Below, piece by piece: positions 48,170 through 58,118 of a stretch of 64,000 nt of DNA; the first letter of the stretch is position 1, and each line of letters opens with the position of its first letter. Under the pieces are notes generated by a model that was not told the origin of the DNA, did not search any database, and saw only the letters and a program-made list of their open reading frames with translations. The position numbers and the translations under genes are program-made. Origin of the DNA: JBMNGN01 sp050949865 (GTDB lineage: Bacteria; Bacillota; Syntrophomonadia; Syntrophomonadales; Syntrophomonadaceae); contig JBMNGN010000004.1 of the NCBI GenBank assembly GCA_050949865.1, forward strand, positions 372,001 to 436,000. The letters run 5' to 3'.

Positions 48170-49549
48170 ATGAAAAACGAAGACATTGCTGCGATTTCAA
48201 CCCCGCCAGGAGAAGGGGGCATAGCAATTATAAGGTTAAGTGGCAGTGAGGTAATCAAAAAGGTGAATAAAATTTTTCAACCTTGCCATACCCCAAGAAG
48301 TTTATTGGACAGGGATTCCCATACCCTGACCCTTGGATATCTAAAGGATGACCAAAATGAGGTAATTGATCAGGTTTTGGTCAGCATAATGAAAGGACCG
48401 CGAAGTTATACCGGTGAAGATGTGGTTGAAATAAACACCCATGGCGGAAATGTAGCAGTGAAAAGGTGCCTGGAGGCAGTTTTACAGCAAGGTATCCGCC
48501 TCGCTGAACCGGGGGAATTTACCAAGAGGGCTTTTTTAAATGGCAGGATGGATCTAAGCCAGGCTGAAGCGGTGGTAGAGGTAATCAGAGCCAAAACAGC
48601 CCGGGGGTTAAAACTGGCCATTAATCAGTTGTCAGGTAGGAATAGCCAGGCCATTAATTATATAGAAGAACAATTGGTTGCCATTAATGCAGCGATAAAT
48701 GCCAGCCTTGATTTTCCTGATGAGGTAGGGGAGCCTGATTATCGAGAGATGCATTTAATTTTGAGCAACCTGATAAAAACCGTTAAAAAAATAATTGCTG
48801 CCGGTGAACGGGCAGAAATATACCGCCATGGGGTAAATGTGGTGATATGTGGAAAACCCAATGTCGGTAAATCTAGCTTGCTAAATCTGCTGCTCAACAA
48901 GGAGAAAGCGATAGTAACTGATGTTCCAGGTACCACCAGGGATATCATCGAAGATTACATCAGCATCAAGGGGATACCGGTTAAGCTAATAGATACAGCA
49001 GGGATTAGAGCAACGGAAGATTTAGTTGAACGCATAGGGATAGAAAGGTCCCAGCAGGTGATCGAAGAAGCGGATATTATTATATTCTTGGTAGATGTGG
49101 GCAGCGGGCTGACCGCTGAAGATAGATCGATTTATGATTCCATTAAACATAAAAATGTAATCGTGTTGGTAAACAAGGAAGATCTGGAGGAGAAAAATAT
49201 TGATGCCGAGGAACTTAAGCAGCAATTCCCGGCGGTAAAATTAATCAGGGGGTCAGTAGTTGAGGAAATAGGGCTAGAAGAATTGGAGGACAGCATAAAA
49301 GATATGATAATATCCGAGGAGTATGAAGACGAAAGTATGGAAGTAATGGTCACCCTGAGACAGAAAAGTATTCTGCAGGCCGTACTGAGTTCCTTAGAGG
49401 AAGCCTTGCAGGGATTAAATTGTATCCCGACTGATTGTTTAGGGGTGGTAATATCGGAAGCTATTGACCTGATGGGGGAACTAACGGGAAAAAGTCTCAG
49501 AGAGGAAGCTATTGATAGGATTTTCCAAGATTTTTGTATTGGCAAATAG
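48170..49549 (+). CDS. mnmE: tRNA modification GTPase MnmE
   Basis: A 459-residue protein. It has an N-terminal formyl-THF-binding domain, a helical domain, and an inserted G domain with GKPNVGKSSLLN, DVPGTTRD, DTAG and NKED. The C-terminal CIGK cysteine is present. With MnmG it adds the aminomethyl group at U34 of certain tRNAs. Its own short transcript unit follows the jag terminator. It overlaps none of mnmG once the latter start is corrected (20-base gap). Confidence 0.97.
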   Translation: MKNEDIAAISTPPGEGGIAIIRLSGSEVIKKVNKIFQPCHTPRSLLDRDSHTLTLGYLKDDQNEVIDQVLVSIMKGPRSYTGEDVVEINTHGGNVAVKRCLEAVLQQGIRLAEPGEFTKRAFLNGRMDLSQAEAVVEVIRAKTARGLKLAINQLSGRNSQAINYIEEQLVAINAAINASLDFPDEVGEPDYREMHLILSNLIKTVKKIIAAGERAEIYRHGVNVVICGKPNVGKSSLLNLLLNKEKAIVTDVPGTTRDIIEDYISIKGIPVKLIDTAGIRATEDLVERIGIERSQQVIEEADIIIFLVDVGSGLTAEDRSIYDSIKHKNVIVLVNKEDLEEKNIDAEELKQQFPAVKLIRGSVVEEIGLEELEDSIKDMIISEEYEDESMEVMVTLRQKSILQAVLSSLEEALQGLNCIPTDCLGVVISEAIDLMGELTGKSLREEAIDRIFQDFCIGK

Positions 49550-49569
49550 AAAGCTTATGGGGGCTTATT

Positions 49570-51444
49570 ATGGGATATAAGGCTGGATCGTATGATGTAG
49601 TAGTTATCGGCGCAGGACATGCCGGGTGCGAAGCAGCACTGGCTGCGGCCAGAATGAACTGCAGCACCTTATTGATTACCATGAGTATGGAGTATATTGC
49701 TCTAATGCCCTGCAACCCGTCTATTGGCGGACCGGCCAAGGCGCAGTTAGTAAGGGAAATCGATGCCCTGGGCGGAGAAATGGCTGTTAATATAGATAAA
49801 GCCAATATACAAGTCAGGCTCATTAACACCGGAAAGGGACCAGCGGTACAAGCCCTTAGGGCCCAGGCGGACAAATACGAGTACCATAAGGAAATGTTAA
49901 AGACCCTGCTCAGCCAAAGAAATTTAGATATCTTAATGGCTGAAGTACAGGAGATTAAAACCCATGCTGGCCAGGTAACAGGGGTGGTTACGAGAACCGG
50001 TGCCGAGATAGCATGCCAGGCCATGGTTTTAACTACGGGAACCTATCTTAGAGGGCGAATAATCATCGGTGAATTGGCCTTTGAGGGCGGGCCGGCCAAC
50101 CAGTTTCCCGCTCTTAAGCTAGCCGATAATTTAAGGGATCTGGGATTTGAAATGGGCAGGTTTAAAACCGGCACTCCACCCCGGATAAACAAAAAGAGCG
50201 TGGACTTCTCCAAAATGATTGAACAGCCCGGTGACGACCGGAATCTAAGGTTTTCTTATATTAGCCCGGCCAGCAGCCGAAAACAGTTGTCGTGCTGGTT
50301 AACCCACAGTACCCCGGAAACCCACCGGATAGTAATGGATAATATTCACCGGGCGCCGATGTTTACCGGTGTAATCAAAGGCATTGGCCCCAGATATTGT
50401 CCTTCTTTTGAAGACAAGGTAGTTAGATTTGCCCATAAGGAATCACATCAGCTTTTTATCGAACCGGAAGGAAGAGCCACAGATGAGATGTACGTTCAGG
50501 GAATGAATACCAGCCTTCCGGAAGATGTTCAGATACAAGTATTAAAGAGCATTCCCGGGCTTGAGAATGTAAAAATAATAAGGACCGGCTATGCTATAGA
50601 ATATGATTACATAAAAGCATCCCAGCTTCAACTTACGTTAGAAACCAAAATGGTTAGCGGGTTATTTACCGCCGGACAAATTAATGGTACATCCGGGTAC
50701 GAGGAAGCGGCAGCTCAGGGGTTATTAGCGGGGATAAATGCGGCATTAAGAGTTAAAGGAGAAGCTCCTTTAATATTACTCCGCAGTGAAGCCTATATTG
50801 GAGTACTGATTGACGACTTGGTCAATAAGGAAATGGACGAACCATATAGGCTGTTAACTTCGAGAGCAGAATACAGGCTATTGCTCCGCCAGGACAATGC
50901 CGATCTCAGGTTAACGGAAAAAGGCCGGAGTATAGGGTTGGTTGATGACTATCGCTGGACGGTTTTCCAAAAGAAAAGGGAGCGGCTGAATAAGCAGGTT
51001 GAGGAGCTCAAGAACACCAGCTATACAGCAAATGATCCCCTGATAAGAGAATTGCTATCTAAGAAGAATAGTGCTGATCTAAAGGAACGGACTAGTTTAT
51101 GGGACTTACTGAAAAGGCCGGAGATTAAAATACAGGACCTAGTTGACCACCAATTTATTGCCTGCAACGATCATGATATTCTTGAACAGGTTGAAATACA
51201 GTCTAAATATGAAGGGTATATTAACAAGCAGAAAGAGCAGATAGCTCGTTTCGAGAAAATCGAAAACCAAAAAATACCCGCGGATATTAATTATGATGAA
51301 GTATATGGCCTGTCAAATGAATCCCTGCAAAAACTAAAAAAAATAAGGCCGCAATCGATAGGCCAAGCTTCGAGAATAGCAGGGGTTAATCCCGCCGATA
51401 TAAGTATCCTAGTAATTTTTCTGGCCAGGAGAAGAAGGAAATAA
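49570..51444 (+). CDS. mnmG: tRNA U34 modification FAD enzyme MnmG
   Basis: A 624-residue FAD protein with dinucleotide motif VVIGAGHAGCEAALAAARM, the PCNPSIGGPAKAQLVREID block, and C-terminal helical domain. I set the start at 49570 (MGYKAGSYDVV), which has a GGGGGC site; the longer frame to 49534 would overlap mnmE. Works with MnmE on tRNA wobble uridines. It is followed by rsmG without a gap. Confidence 0.97.
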   Translation: MGYKAGSYDVVVIGAGHAGCEAALAAARMNCSTLLITMSMEYIALMPCNPSIGGPAKAQLVREIDALGGEMAVNIDKANIQVRLINTGKGPAVQALRAQADKYEYHKEMLKTLLSQRNLDILMAEVQEIKTHAGQVTGVVTRTGAEIACQAMVLTTGTYLRGRIIIGELAFEGGPANQFPALKLADNLRDLGFEMGRFKTGTPPRINKKSVDFSKMIEQPGDDRNLRFSYISPASSRKQLSCWLTHSTPETHRIVMDNIHRAPMFTGVIKGIGPRYCPSFEDKVVRFAHKESHQLFIEPEGRATDEMYVQGMNTSLPEDVQIQVLKSIPGLENVKIIRTGYAIEYDYIKASQLQLTLETKMVSGLFTAGQINGTSGYEEAAAQGLLAGINAALRVKGEAPLILLRSEAYIGVLIDDLVNKEMDEPYRLLTSRAEYRLLLRQDNADLRLTEKGRSIGLVDDYRWTVFQKKRERLNKQVEELKNTSYTANDPLIRELLSKKNSADLKERTSLWDLLKRPEIKIQDLVDHQFIACNDHDILEQVEIQSKYEGYINKQKEQIARFEKIENQKIPADINYDEVYGLSNESLQKLKKIRPQSIGQASRIAGVNPADISILVIFLARRRRK

Positions 51445-52101
51445 ATGGAAAATGCCGAATACCAACTAATAAAGTTTAGCAGGATGTTAATAAAAGAGAA
51501 TAAGAACCATAACCTGATTAGCAGGCAGAGCACGGAGGAGGATATTGCCAGGCACATTTCAGATTCAGTAGAAGGAATGAAGCTGGCGTCTTTTCAAGGA
51601 AAAAGGGTAATTGATATTGGAACCGGTGCAGGTTTTCCGGGGATGGTCTTGGCTATTTGCAATCCCACCGGGAAGTTTACCCTGGTTGAATCAGATCTGA
51701 AAAAGGGCCTGTTTTTAGAACGGGTTAAATCCGAGTTGGGTTTAAAAAATGTTGATTTAATTAGTAAAAGAGTAGAAGAAGTTGGGCAGGACCAAAAACT
51801 TAGGGAAAGTTTTGATTTATGTACCGCCCGGGCGGTAGCGGCAATTAGTGTTTTATTAGAGTATGGAATACCGCTTTTAAAAGTGGGAGGGGAATTGCTG
51901 CTATGGAAAGGCAAAAAATACCTGGAGGAGATGGAACAGGCAAAAAAAGCCCTCCAAATACTCGGGACAAGTGTTAAGGAAGTATACAGGTATAGTAGTG
52001 ATGAAAACGATAAAAGGGTTTTAATCAGTTTTAAAAAGATACTGCCTACTTCAGATAAATACCCTCGAAGGGTAGGTATTCCAAGTAAACGGCCTTTATG
52101 A
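51445..52101 (+). CDS. rsmG: 16S rRNA (guanine527-N7)-methyltransferase RsmG
   Basis: A 218-residue SAM methyltransferase with ISDSVEGMKL and the SAM motif VIDIGTGAGFPGMVLA. It methylates G527 (E. coli numbering) in the 530 loop of 16S rRNA. The ATG follows the mnmG stop directly. Length is slightly short but within the family. Confidence 0.95.
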   Translation: MENAEYQLIKFSRMLIKENKNHNLISRQSTEEDIARHISDSVEGMKLASFQGKRVIDIGTGAGFPGMVLAICNPTGKFTLVESDLKKGLFLERVKSELGLKNVDLISKRVEEVGQDQKLRESFDLCTARAVAAISVLLEYGIPLLKVGGELLLWKGKKYLEEMEQAKKALQILGTSVKEVYRYSSDENDKRVLISFKKILPTSDKYPRRVGIPSKRPL

Positions 52102-52114
52102 AGGAGGGTCTAAT

Positions 52115-52978
52115 TTGGAACTAAGAAAGCAGATCGAAAGGCTTTTTAACAAAGATATAGCGGAAAAAATTATATACATACCATTAGATCGAATCAACCA
52201 AAATCCATTTCAGCCCCGAAAGGATTTTAAAGAGGAAGAGCTCATAGAGCTGGCAAGGTCTATACGTTCTTATGGATTAATTCAGCCCATTATTGTAAGG
52301 CAGTTCGGGGACGAGTACCAGATAATTGCAGGAGAAAGGCGCTTTAGAGCCTGTACCCTGTTAGGATACGGGGAGATACCAGCTATCGTTCAAGAGATGG
52401 ATGATGAAAAAGCAGCAGCGGTATCCCTGGTGGAAAATTTACAGCGCAAGGAACTGAACTACCTAGAAGAAGCAAATGCCTATAGTATATTAATTGACAT
52501 ATTCAGTATGACCCAGGAGGAGCTAGCAAGAAAGATTGGAAAAAGTCAATCAGCGATTGCCAATAAGTTAAGGTTGCTGAAGCTGCCCGAGTCAATACAA
52601 AAAATGATTATACCGGATGTGGTTACCGAGAGGCACGCAAGGGCTTTATTAAAGGTGAACAATGCTGATATCCAAGCAGAAGTGATTAAACAGATTTATG
52701 AAAAGGAGCTTACCGTCAAAGAAACAGAAGAATTGGTGGAAAAAATAAGCCAGGTTAACATTCCCAGGGAAGGCAAACCCAGAAACACAGGACAGAATGT
52801 ATCGATGATAATTAGAGATGCCAGGATTTTTTTAAATACCATTAAAGAAACGGTAAAAAGGGCAAAACAGACTGGAATCGATATAAACATGAGAGAAAAT
52901 GATTACGAGGAAGAGTACGAATTGATTATTACGGTTAGGAAAACCCGGAGAACAGCTGCCTCACCGGGAGCCAGGTAA
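52115..52978 (+). CDS. noc: nucleoid occlusion factor Noc
   Basis: A 287-residue ParB-family CTP-binding protein. It has INQNPFQPRKDF, the GERRFRA box, ENLQRKELN, and a helix-turn-helix near 120-150 (TQEELARKIGKSQSAIANKL). Position between rsmG and soj, plus difference from Spo0J, marks it as Noc, which blocks division over the chromosome. Starts at TTG with AAGGAGGG in front. A terminator follows. Confidence 0.9.
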   Translation: MELRKQIERLFNKDIAEKIIYIPLDRINQNPFQPRKDFKEEELIELARSIRSYGLIQPIIVRQFGDEYQIIAGERRFRACTLLGYGEIPAIVQEMDDEKAAAVSLVENLQRKELNYLEEANAYSILIDIFSMTQEELARKIGKSQSAIANKLRLLKLPESIQKMIIPDVVTERHARALLKVNNADIQAEVIKQIYEKELTVKETEELVEKISQVNIPREGKPRNTGQNVSMIIRDARIFLNTIKETVKRAKQTGIDINMRENDYEEEYELIITVRKTRRTAASPGAR

Positions 52979-53000
52979 AAGAGAAAACAAAATAGACCGC

Positions 53001-53030
53001 CAAAACGCACTCCTTTAGGGGTGCGTTTTT
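53001..53030 (+). terminator. terminator after noc
   Basis: AAAACGCACTCC and GGGGTGCGTTTTT form a tight hairpin with a TTTA loop and a T run. Confidence 0.88.
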
Positions 53031-53127
53031 ATGTTTTTTTCGGTATGATCCAAGAAGGTACTAGAAGGATTTGCTATTAGATCAGTTGAAAGCTAGTAAT
53101 GGGACAATCATGAAGGGTGGATAATTT

Positions 53128-53898
53128 ATGGCAAAAGTAGTGGCTATTGCAAATCAAAAAGGCGGGGTAGGTAAGACTACTACCGCAATAAATCTGGCCG
53201 CATGTATAGCTATGGAAGATCATAGGGTTCTCATTATTGATAGCGACCCACAGGGTAATGCTACCAGCGGTTTGGGAATAAACCGAAGGCGCTTGCAATT
53301 TTGCCTTTACAATCTATTAGTCGAAAAAATACCCCCGGACAGGATTATTAATAAAACCGGAGTACAAAGGTTAGATATTCTTCCAGCCACTATTCAGCTG
53401 GCCGGAGCCGAAATAGAACTGGCAACCAGGCAAGAAAGAGAGAGCTACCTTAAACGAGGTATTGCGCCCATTGTTGATCGATACGATTATATCTTTATAG
53501 ATTGTCCACCTTCATTGGGATTATTGACTATTAATGCCTTAACTGCAGCTAACAGTGTCCTGGTTCCCCTGCAATGCGAGTATTATGCTCTGGAGGGCTT
53601 GACCCAATTAATGGACACTATCAGGATTGTTAATAGAAAACTGAACCCTGGACTCGGGGTCGAAGGGATAGTTTTTACCATGTTTGACGGAAGGACCAAT
53701 CTTTCTATTCAAGTGGTAGAAGAAGTAAAACGCCATTTCAGGAAAGAAATTTACCGGACCATAATTCCCCGGAATGTAAGGCTGAGCGAAGCTCCCAGTC
53801 ACGGCATACCAGTCATAAGTTATAACCCAAAATCTAAAGGAGCAGAAGTATACAGGGAACTGGCAATGGAGGTGTTGAATCGTGACCAGAAGAATTAG
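53128..53898 (+). CDS. soj: chromosome-partitioning ATPase Soj (ParA)
   Basis: A 256-residue ParA ATPase with deviant Walker A KGGVGKTTTAINLA, the SDPQGNATSG switch and DCPPSLG. It drives origin segregation with Spo0J and modulates DnaA. It overlaps spo0J by 17 bases, so both are coupled. Confidence 0.96.
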   Translation: MAKVVAIANQKGGVGKTTTAINLAACIAMEDHRVLIIDSDPQGNATSGLGINRRRLQFCLYNLLVEKIPPDRIINKTGVQRLDILPATIQLAGAEIELATRQERESYLKRGIAPIVDRYDYIFIDCPPSLGLLTINALTAANSVLVPLQCEYYALEGLTQLMDTIRIVNRKLNPGLGVEGIVFTMFDGRTNLSIQVVEEVKRHFRKEIYRTIIPRNVRLSEAPSHGIPVISYNPKSKGAEVYRELAMEVLNRDQKN

Positions 53899-54724
53899 AG
53901 GCCTGGGCAGGGGTTTGGATGCCTTGTTTTCAGGCGGAGGGGAGGATTTAGGTGACACGGATTTGGTGTTTATGGACATAAGCCAGATTTTCCCCCGGAA
54001 AGGGCAGCCGAGAAAGAATTTTGATCAACAGTCTTTGCAGGAACTAGCGGAATCAATTAAGGAGCACGGGCTTTTACAACCTCTGCTGGTGCGCAGGCTG
54101 GGGAAGGGGTACGAGATAATAGCCGGTGAGCGTCGGTGGAGAGCAGCGGCTATGGCTGGAATTGACTCGGTTCCGGTAATAATTAAGGAATCGGATGATA
54201 ATACAGCTAGTGAAATAGCATTGATTGAAAACCTGCAGAGAGAAGATCTCAACGTTATTGAAGAAGCTGCAGCCTATAAGACTATGCTCGAAGAGTATGG
54301 GTATACCCAGGAGAAACTAGCGGAAAGAATAGGAAAAAGCCGCTCCCATATAGCTAATTCGCTGAGAATACTTGGCCTGCCTGATGAAGTGCTGGAGTTA
54401 ATTGAACAACAAAGGATCAGTGCCGGTCATGCCAGGGCTTTGCTGGCTTTGAGCGGCAGGGAGGAACAGATTGCAGCGGCTAATGAAATTATCAAGGGCA
54501 GTTGGTCAGTACGGACTACGGAGGAACAGGTTAGCCGGAGAAAGAACAAAAAAGCGGTGGAAAACAAACCCGTTGAAATAGAGGCATTGGAAGATAAGCT
54601 TCAAAAACACTTGGGAACCAAGACTAGAATTGTCCGGCATAAAAAAGGAGGCAGGATAGAAATAACCTTTTTTGATGACGAAGACCTGGAAAGGATAGCT
54701 GAAATGCTGGGAATAGATCTTTAA
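53882..54724 (+). CDS. spo0J: chromosome-partitioning protein Spo0J (ParB)
   Basis: A 280-residue ParB CTPase. The start is GTG. It has RGLGRGLDALF, the GERRWRAA box, ENLQREDLNVIEEA and a helix-turn-helix (TQEKLAERIGKSRSHIANSL), then a C-terminal dimer domain. It loads at parS and recruits SMC. A perfect parS lies 4 bases after its stop codon. Confidence 0.96.
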   Translation: MTRRIRGLGRGLDALFSGGGEDLGDTDLVFMDISQIFPRKGQPRKNFDQQSLQELAESIKEHGLLQPLLVRRLGKGYEIIAGERRWRAAAMAGIDSVPVIIKESDDNTASEIALIENLQREDLNVIEEAAAYKTMLEEYGYTQEKLAERIGKSRSHIANSLRILGLPDEVLELIEQQRISAGHARALLALSGREEQIAAANEIIKGSWSVRTTEEQVSRRKNKKAVENKPVEIEALEDKLQKHLGTKTRIVRHKKGGRIEITFFDDEDLERIAEMLGIDL

Positions 54725-54727
54725 GAT

Positions 54728-54743
54728 TGTTTCACGTGAAACA
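54728..54743. promoter_or_regulatory. parS centromere site
   Basis: TGTTTCACGTGAAACA is a perfect 16-bp palindromic parS, the loading site for Spo0J. It lies between the convergent spo0J and yyaC genes. Confidence 0.97.
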
Positions 54744-54790
54744 ATTACGATTAAGTGGCCAGCTTCCTAAAATAGGCCCTGTCCAAAACA

Positions 54791-55393
54791 TCAAAAAACA
54801 AATTCAACCGGGGAAATTCTTTTTTGTTCCAACCGGGAGTTGGCCAAGTAAATACCCTTGGCTATGACATCAGCCATCATGTAGACCGTATGCAGCCGGG
54901 TATTCTGCAATACCAGATGCTCCAAAAAACCGCTCACATTTACTACTCCAGATATATGAAAATCTCCGACTTCAGGCAGGGTCTTATTTAAAGCCGTACC
55001 AGGCTTGAGACTGCCTTGGTTAATATTAATAAATCCGATCCTTTCAGATCTGCCGAGACAAGCATCTATCGCAATAAGCAGGGGATTAATATAAGTTAGA
55101 TTAATTTCCGCCAAGACCTTCTCCAGATTACTGGCGTGAACCGGGTTTTCAAGGGTGCCGAAAACCATAGCCTGAGGGAGGAGGTTTTTTAATCTCGTGC
55201 CGACCAGCGGTCCCAGGCAATCTCCAGTTGCCCTATCAGTACCGATACACAGGTATATTATCAACCTGGATACATCAGCATTATATTTTACCAGGTATGA
55301 GTATATAGCTTTTTCGACCTTTCTAAAACCAGCGGGGTCATTATAATGAACCGAGTATTCCAAATTTTTGACCGGACTTGCGAACACATTCAA
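54791..55393 (-). CDS. yyaC: spore protease YyaC-family protein
   Basis: A 200-residue protein of the DUF1256/YyaC family, related to the GPR germination protease fold. Key stretches are CIGTDRATGDCLGPLVG and IDACLGRSERIGF. In Bacillus yyaC is a sporulation gene next to soj/spo0J, as here. It is convergent with spo0J. Its role in spores is not fully settled. Confidence 0.88.
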   Translation of the reverse strand: MNVFASPVKNLEYSVHYNDPAGFRKVEKAIYSYLVKYNADVSRLIIYLCIGTDRATGDCLGPLVGTRLKNLLPQAMVFGTLENPVHASNLEKVLAEINLTYINPLLIAIDACLGRSERIGFININQGSLKPGTALNKTLPEVGDFHISGVVNVSGFLEHLVLQNTRLHTVYMMADVIAKGIYLANSRLEQKRISPVEFVF

Positions 55394-55524
55394 ATGAAAG
55401 ACCTCCTGACGGGTAGATTAGTCCTATTGTTTCCCCAGTAGTAAAAAGTTATACTTTAGATTTCTAAGTAAAGGGCAGCCTGAGTATTTATGAAATATAT
55501 TCAAACGGTGGGGAGATTATTCGG

Positions 55525-56610
55525 ATGGGGATCAAAGCAAAACTCTTGTTGGTAATGGGATACCTGGGAGCGGTAATCGGGGCTGGGTTTGCCTCCGGCC
55601 AGGAAATAATGCAGTTTTTTGTAGCCTTCGGTAAGAACGGTTTTTATGGAGCAGTTTTATCCGCCGTGTTATTCAGCCTCTGCGGCGGATTGCTTTTATT
55701 TATTGCCCATAGGAAAAGCAGTTCCAACTACCAGGAGATTTTGGCTTACCTGCTGGGGCCTGGAACAGGTAAAGTAGTAGATTTTTTGCTGGCAGTATTT
55801 CTGTTTTTGGGGATCAGCCTGATGCTGTCGGCAAGCGGAGCCGTTTTTAGCGAGCACTTGTTCCTGCCCAAAACCCTGGGGATTTTCTTGGCTTATGTTT
55901 TGGTGATAGTATTCCTTATAACTGGGAAAAAGGGGTTGATCCTGTCCTATAACTTACTCGTGCCGGTAAAACTTATTCTATTACTCTTAATAACCGGCTA
56001 TGCTGCCTTTTTCGCCAGCGGGGTTGGGCTGGCGACTTATGATTCCAGCATAGTCCCTACAAGACGGGAATACTGGGCCATTGCCAGCATTCTCTATGTA
56101 GCCTATAATTTCGCTTTGGCCATGGTGGTTCTGGTTGAATACCAATCGGTGGTTGACAGGACAACTGGTATCATAGGAGCTGTTTGGGGCGGAGCAGTGC
56201 TGGGGGTGCTGGTTATTATTACTTACCTCGCTTTAGGAAAATACCTGCCAACTGTGTTGAGGTACGAGGTTCCAATGCTCTATGTTACCGGAAATATTTC
56301 ACTAAAAATCAAATATCTGTACACTGTGGTTCTATGGGTGGGGATATTTACTACCGCATTAGCCAATGCTTATGGTTTTGCCAAACGCTTTGCCGTCTTT
56401 ACCAAGTTGAGTTATGGACCCTGTTTAATCCTTTGCCTTACATTATCTCTGCCCATCTCTATGCAAAATTTTTCAGATTTAGTGAGTAATGTGTATCCGG
56501 TTTTCGGTATACTAGGATTAGTAATATTAGGAAGCCTAATAATCAGGGCTGCCCAAGAATTCGGGATTTCGCTGTACTATTATGTAGTTGAGATTTGCCA
56601 TAGAAGATGA
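55525..56610 (+). CDS. YkvI-like membrane transporter
   Basis: A 361-residue protein with about ten hydrophobic helices and an N-terminal GAVIGAGFASGQEIMQFF, the unwound-helix motif of the YkvI group of LeuT-fold secondary carriers. It is probably a cytoplasmic-membrane transporter, substrate unknown. It is divergent from yyaC and 24 bases upstream of selA, so it may be co-transcribed with the selenocysteine genes. Confidence 0.8.
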   Translation: MGIKAKLLLVMGYLGAVIGAGFASGQEIMQFFVAFGKNGFYGAVLSAVLFSLCGGLLLFIAHRKSSSNYQEILAYLLGPGTGKVVDFLLAVFLFLGISLMLSASGAVFSEHLFLPKTLGIFLAYVLVIVFLITGKKGLILSYNLLVPVKLILLLLITGYAAFFASGVGLATYDSSIVPTRREYWAIASILYVAYNFALAMVVLVEYQSVVDRTTGIIGAVWGGAVLGVLVIITYLALGKYLPTVLRYEVPMLYVTGNISLKIKYLYTVVLWVGIFTTALANAYGFAKRFAVFTKLSYGPCLILCLTLSLPISMQNFSDLVSNVYPVFGILGLVILGSLIIRAAQEFGISLYYYVVEICHRR

Positions 56611-56634
56611 TAGTAATTCATAAGGAGAGATACC

Positions 56635-58050
56635 ATGATAAACCTTAAAAAAATTCCGGCCATTGATGAAATACTGAACCACCAACAGGTAAAAGATTAT
56701 ATCTATTCATATAACAGGGGATTTATAGTGGATATGGCAAGAAGCATTACCGGGCAAGTAAGGGAACGGTTAAAAAAAGAACCCAGGGAATTGAACAGTG
56801 ATGAAATAATGGAAATGATCATCTTCAGCATAAAGCAGGAAGTGGATGAAATCATCCGGGGAACCCTGCAAAAGGTAATCAATGGAACCGGAGTGGTGCT
56901 GCACACTAACCTGGGCCGTGCCCCCCTTGGCAGCCGGGCAATCAAATATATAAATGACACAGCAGGCAGCTACATAAATCTCGAAATAAATCTGGAAGAG
57001 GGGAAAAGAGGCTCCAGGTATTCCCATGTTGAGCAGATCCTGACCCGACTAACTGGGGCGGAAGCTGCTCTAGTGGTGAATAACAATGCTGCTGCCGTTC
57101 TTCTGGCTCTAAACACCTTGGCCAAGGACCGGCAAGTGATTGTATCCCGGGGTCAGCTAATAGAAATAGGGGGCGCTTTTCGAATACCCGAGGTGATGAA
57201 AATAAGCGGAGCCAACCTGGTGGAAGTAGGAACAACCAATAGAACCTATGTATCTGATTACGCAAGGGCTATAACCAGTGAAACCGCGCTTATATTTTCT
57301 GCCCATACTTCCAATTACAAAATTATCGGCTTCAGTCAGGAAACAAAACTGGAAGACCTGGTTAAGTTGGGAGAGGCTCATAGAATACCAGTTATGCAGG
57401 ACCTGGGAAGCGGAATCCTATGCCCTTTGGAGGAATGGGGCTTAAGGGAAGAACCTACTGTTCAAAAGAGCCTTGACTGTGGGGTTGATGTAGTGACCTT
57501 TAGTGGAGATAAGCTGCTCGGGGGACCCCAGGCGGGGATAATTGTCGGGAAGAAGAAATACATAGAGGCAATGAAGGAGAACCAGCTTACCCGAGCCTTA
57601 AGAGTAGACAAGCTAACTATAGCAGGATTGGAAGGCACTTTAATTGAATATTTGACCCGGGAATACCACAGGAAAATACCCATCGTCAAAATGCTAACCC
57701 AAACCGGTGAAGAGCTGAAAAAAGAAGCTAATGCACTCAAGAAGCTTATTAATGCCAATAGTATGGTTCGTGACAAAATCTCTTACCTGGAAATCACCCC
57801 GGTCAAGGATATGGTTGGCGGGGGAGCCTATCCAACCTATGAGCTGCCAGGATACGGGCTTATGATCGGCTTTAAGGGGATCCAGCTGGAGGAAATAACC
57901 ACCAGATTAAGAACCATGAGGCCGGCTTTGCTCACCAGAAAACAGGAGGATAAGATGCTGATCAGTGTTCGTACCCTAATGGGGGATGATTATATTCAGA
58001 TAGTTGCCTTACTGGAACGAGCTTTTAGGAGTGCAAATGATATTAATTAA
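56635..58050 (+). CDS. selA: L-seryl-tRNA(Sec) selenium transferase SelA
   Basis: A 471-residue PLP enzyme that converts seryl-tRNA(Sec) to selenocysteyl-tRNA. It has GTGVVLHTNLGRAPLG and the PLP lysine in TFSGDKLLGGPQAG. Length is typical of the bacterial decamer. AAGGAGAGA precedes the ATG. SelB follows, so the organism uses selenocysteine; no selenoprotein gene is seen in the window. Confidence 0.97.
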   Translation: MINLKKIPAIDEILNHQQVKDYIYSYNRGFIVDMARSITGQVRERLKKEPRELNSDEIMEMIIFSIKQEVDEIIRGTLQKVINGTGVVLHTNLGRAPLGSRAIKYINDTAGSYINLEINLEEGKRGSRYSHVEQILTRLTGAEAALVVNNNAAAVLLALNTLAKDRQVIVSRGQLIEIGGAFRIPEVMKISGANLVEVGTTNRTYVSDYARAITSETALIFSAHTSNYKIIGFSQETKLEDLVKLGEAHRIPVMQDLGSGILCPLEEWGLREEPTVQKSLDCGVDVVTFSGDKLLGGPQAGIIVGKKKYIEAMKENQLTRALRVDKLTIAGLEGTLIEYLTREYHRKIPIVKMLTQTGEELKKEANALKKLINANSMVRDKISYLEITPVKDMVGGGAYPTYELPGYGLMIGFKGIQLEEITTRLRTMRPALLTRKQEDKMLISVRTLMGDDYIQIVALLERAFRSANDIN

Positions 58051-58059
58051 TTTAAGCTG

Positions 58060-58086
58060 CCATTGTATAATAATAATTGCCAATGG
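58060..58086. repeat. inverted repeat between selA and selB
   Basis: CCATTG (58060-58065) and CAATGG (58081-58086) flank an AT-rich 15-base centre. It is not a standard terminator because no T run follows. It may act as an operator or an mRNA hairpin. Confidence 0.4.
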
Positions 58087-58118
58087 TAAGAACCAGTGAA
58101 GCTTAAGAAGGGGAAATA

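Noticed and set aside
54725..54790. parS palindrome as a terminator for spo0J
   Set aside because: It is the exact 16-bp ParB site and has no T run; convergent terminators are not evident here.
56703..57776. Long antisense ORFs within selA
   Set aside because: They are shadows of the highly conserved plus-strand gene with no start signals.
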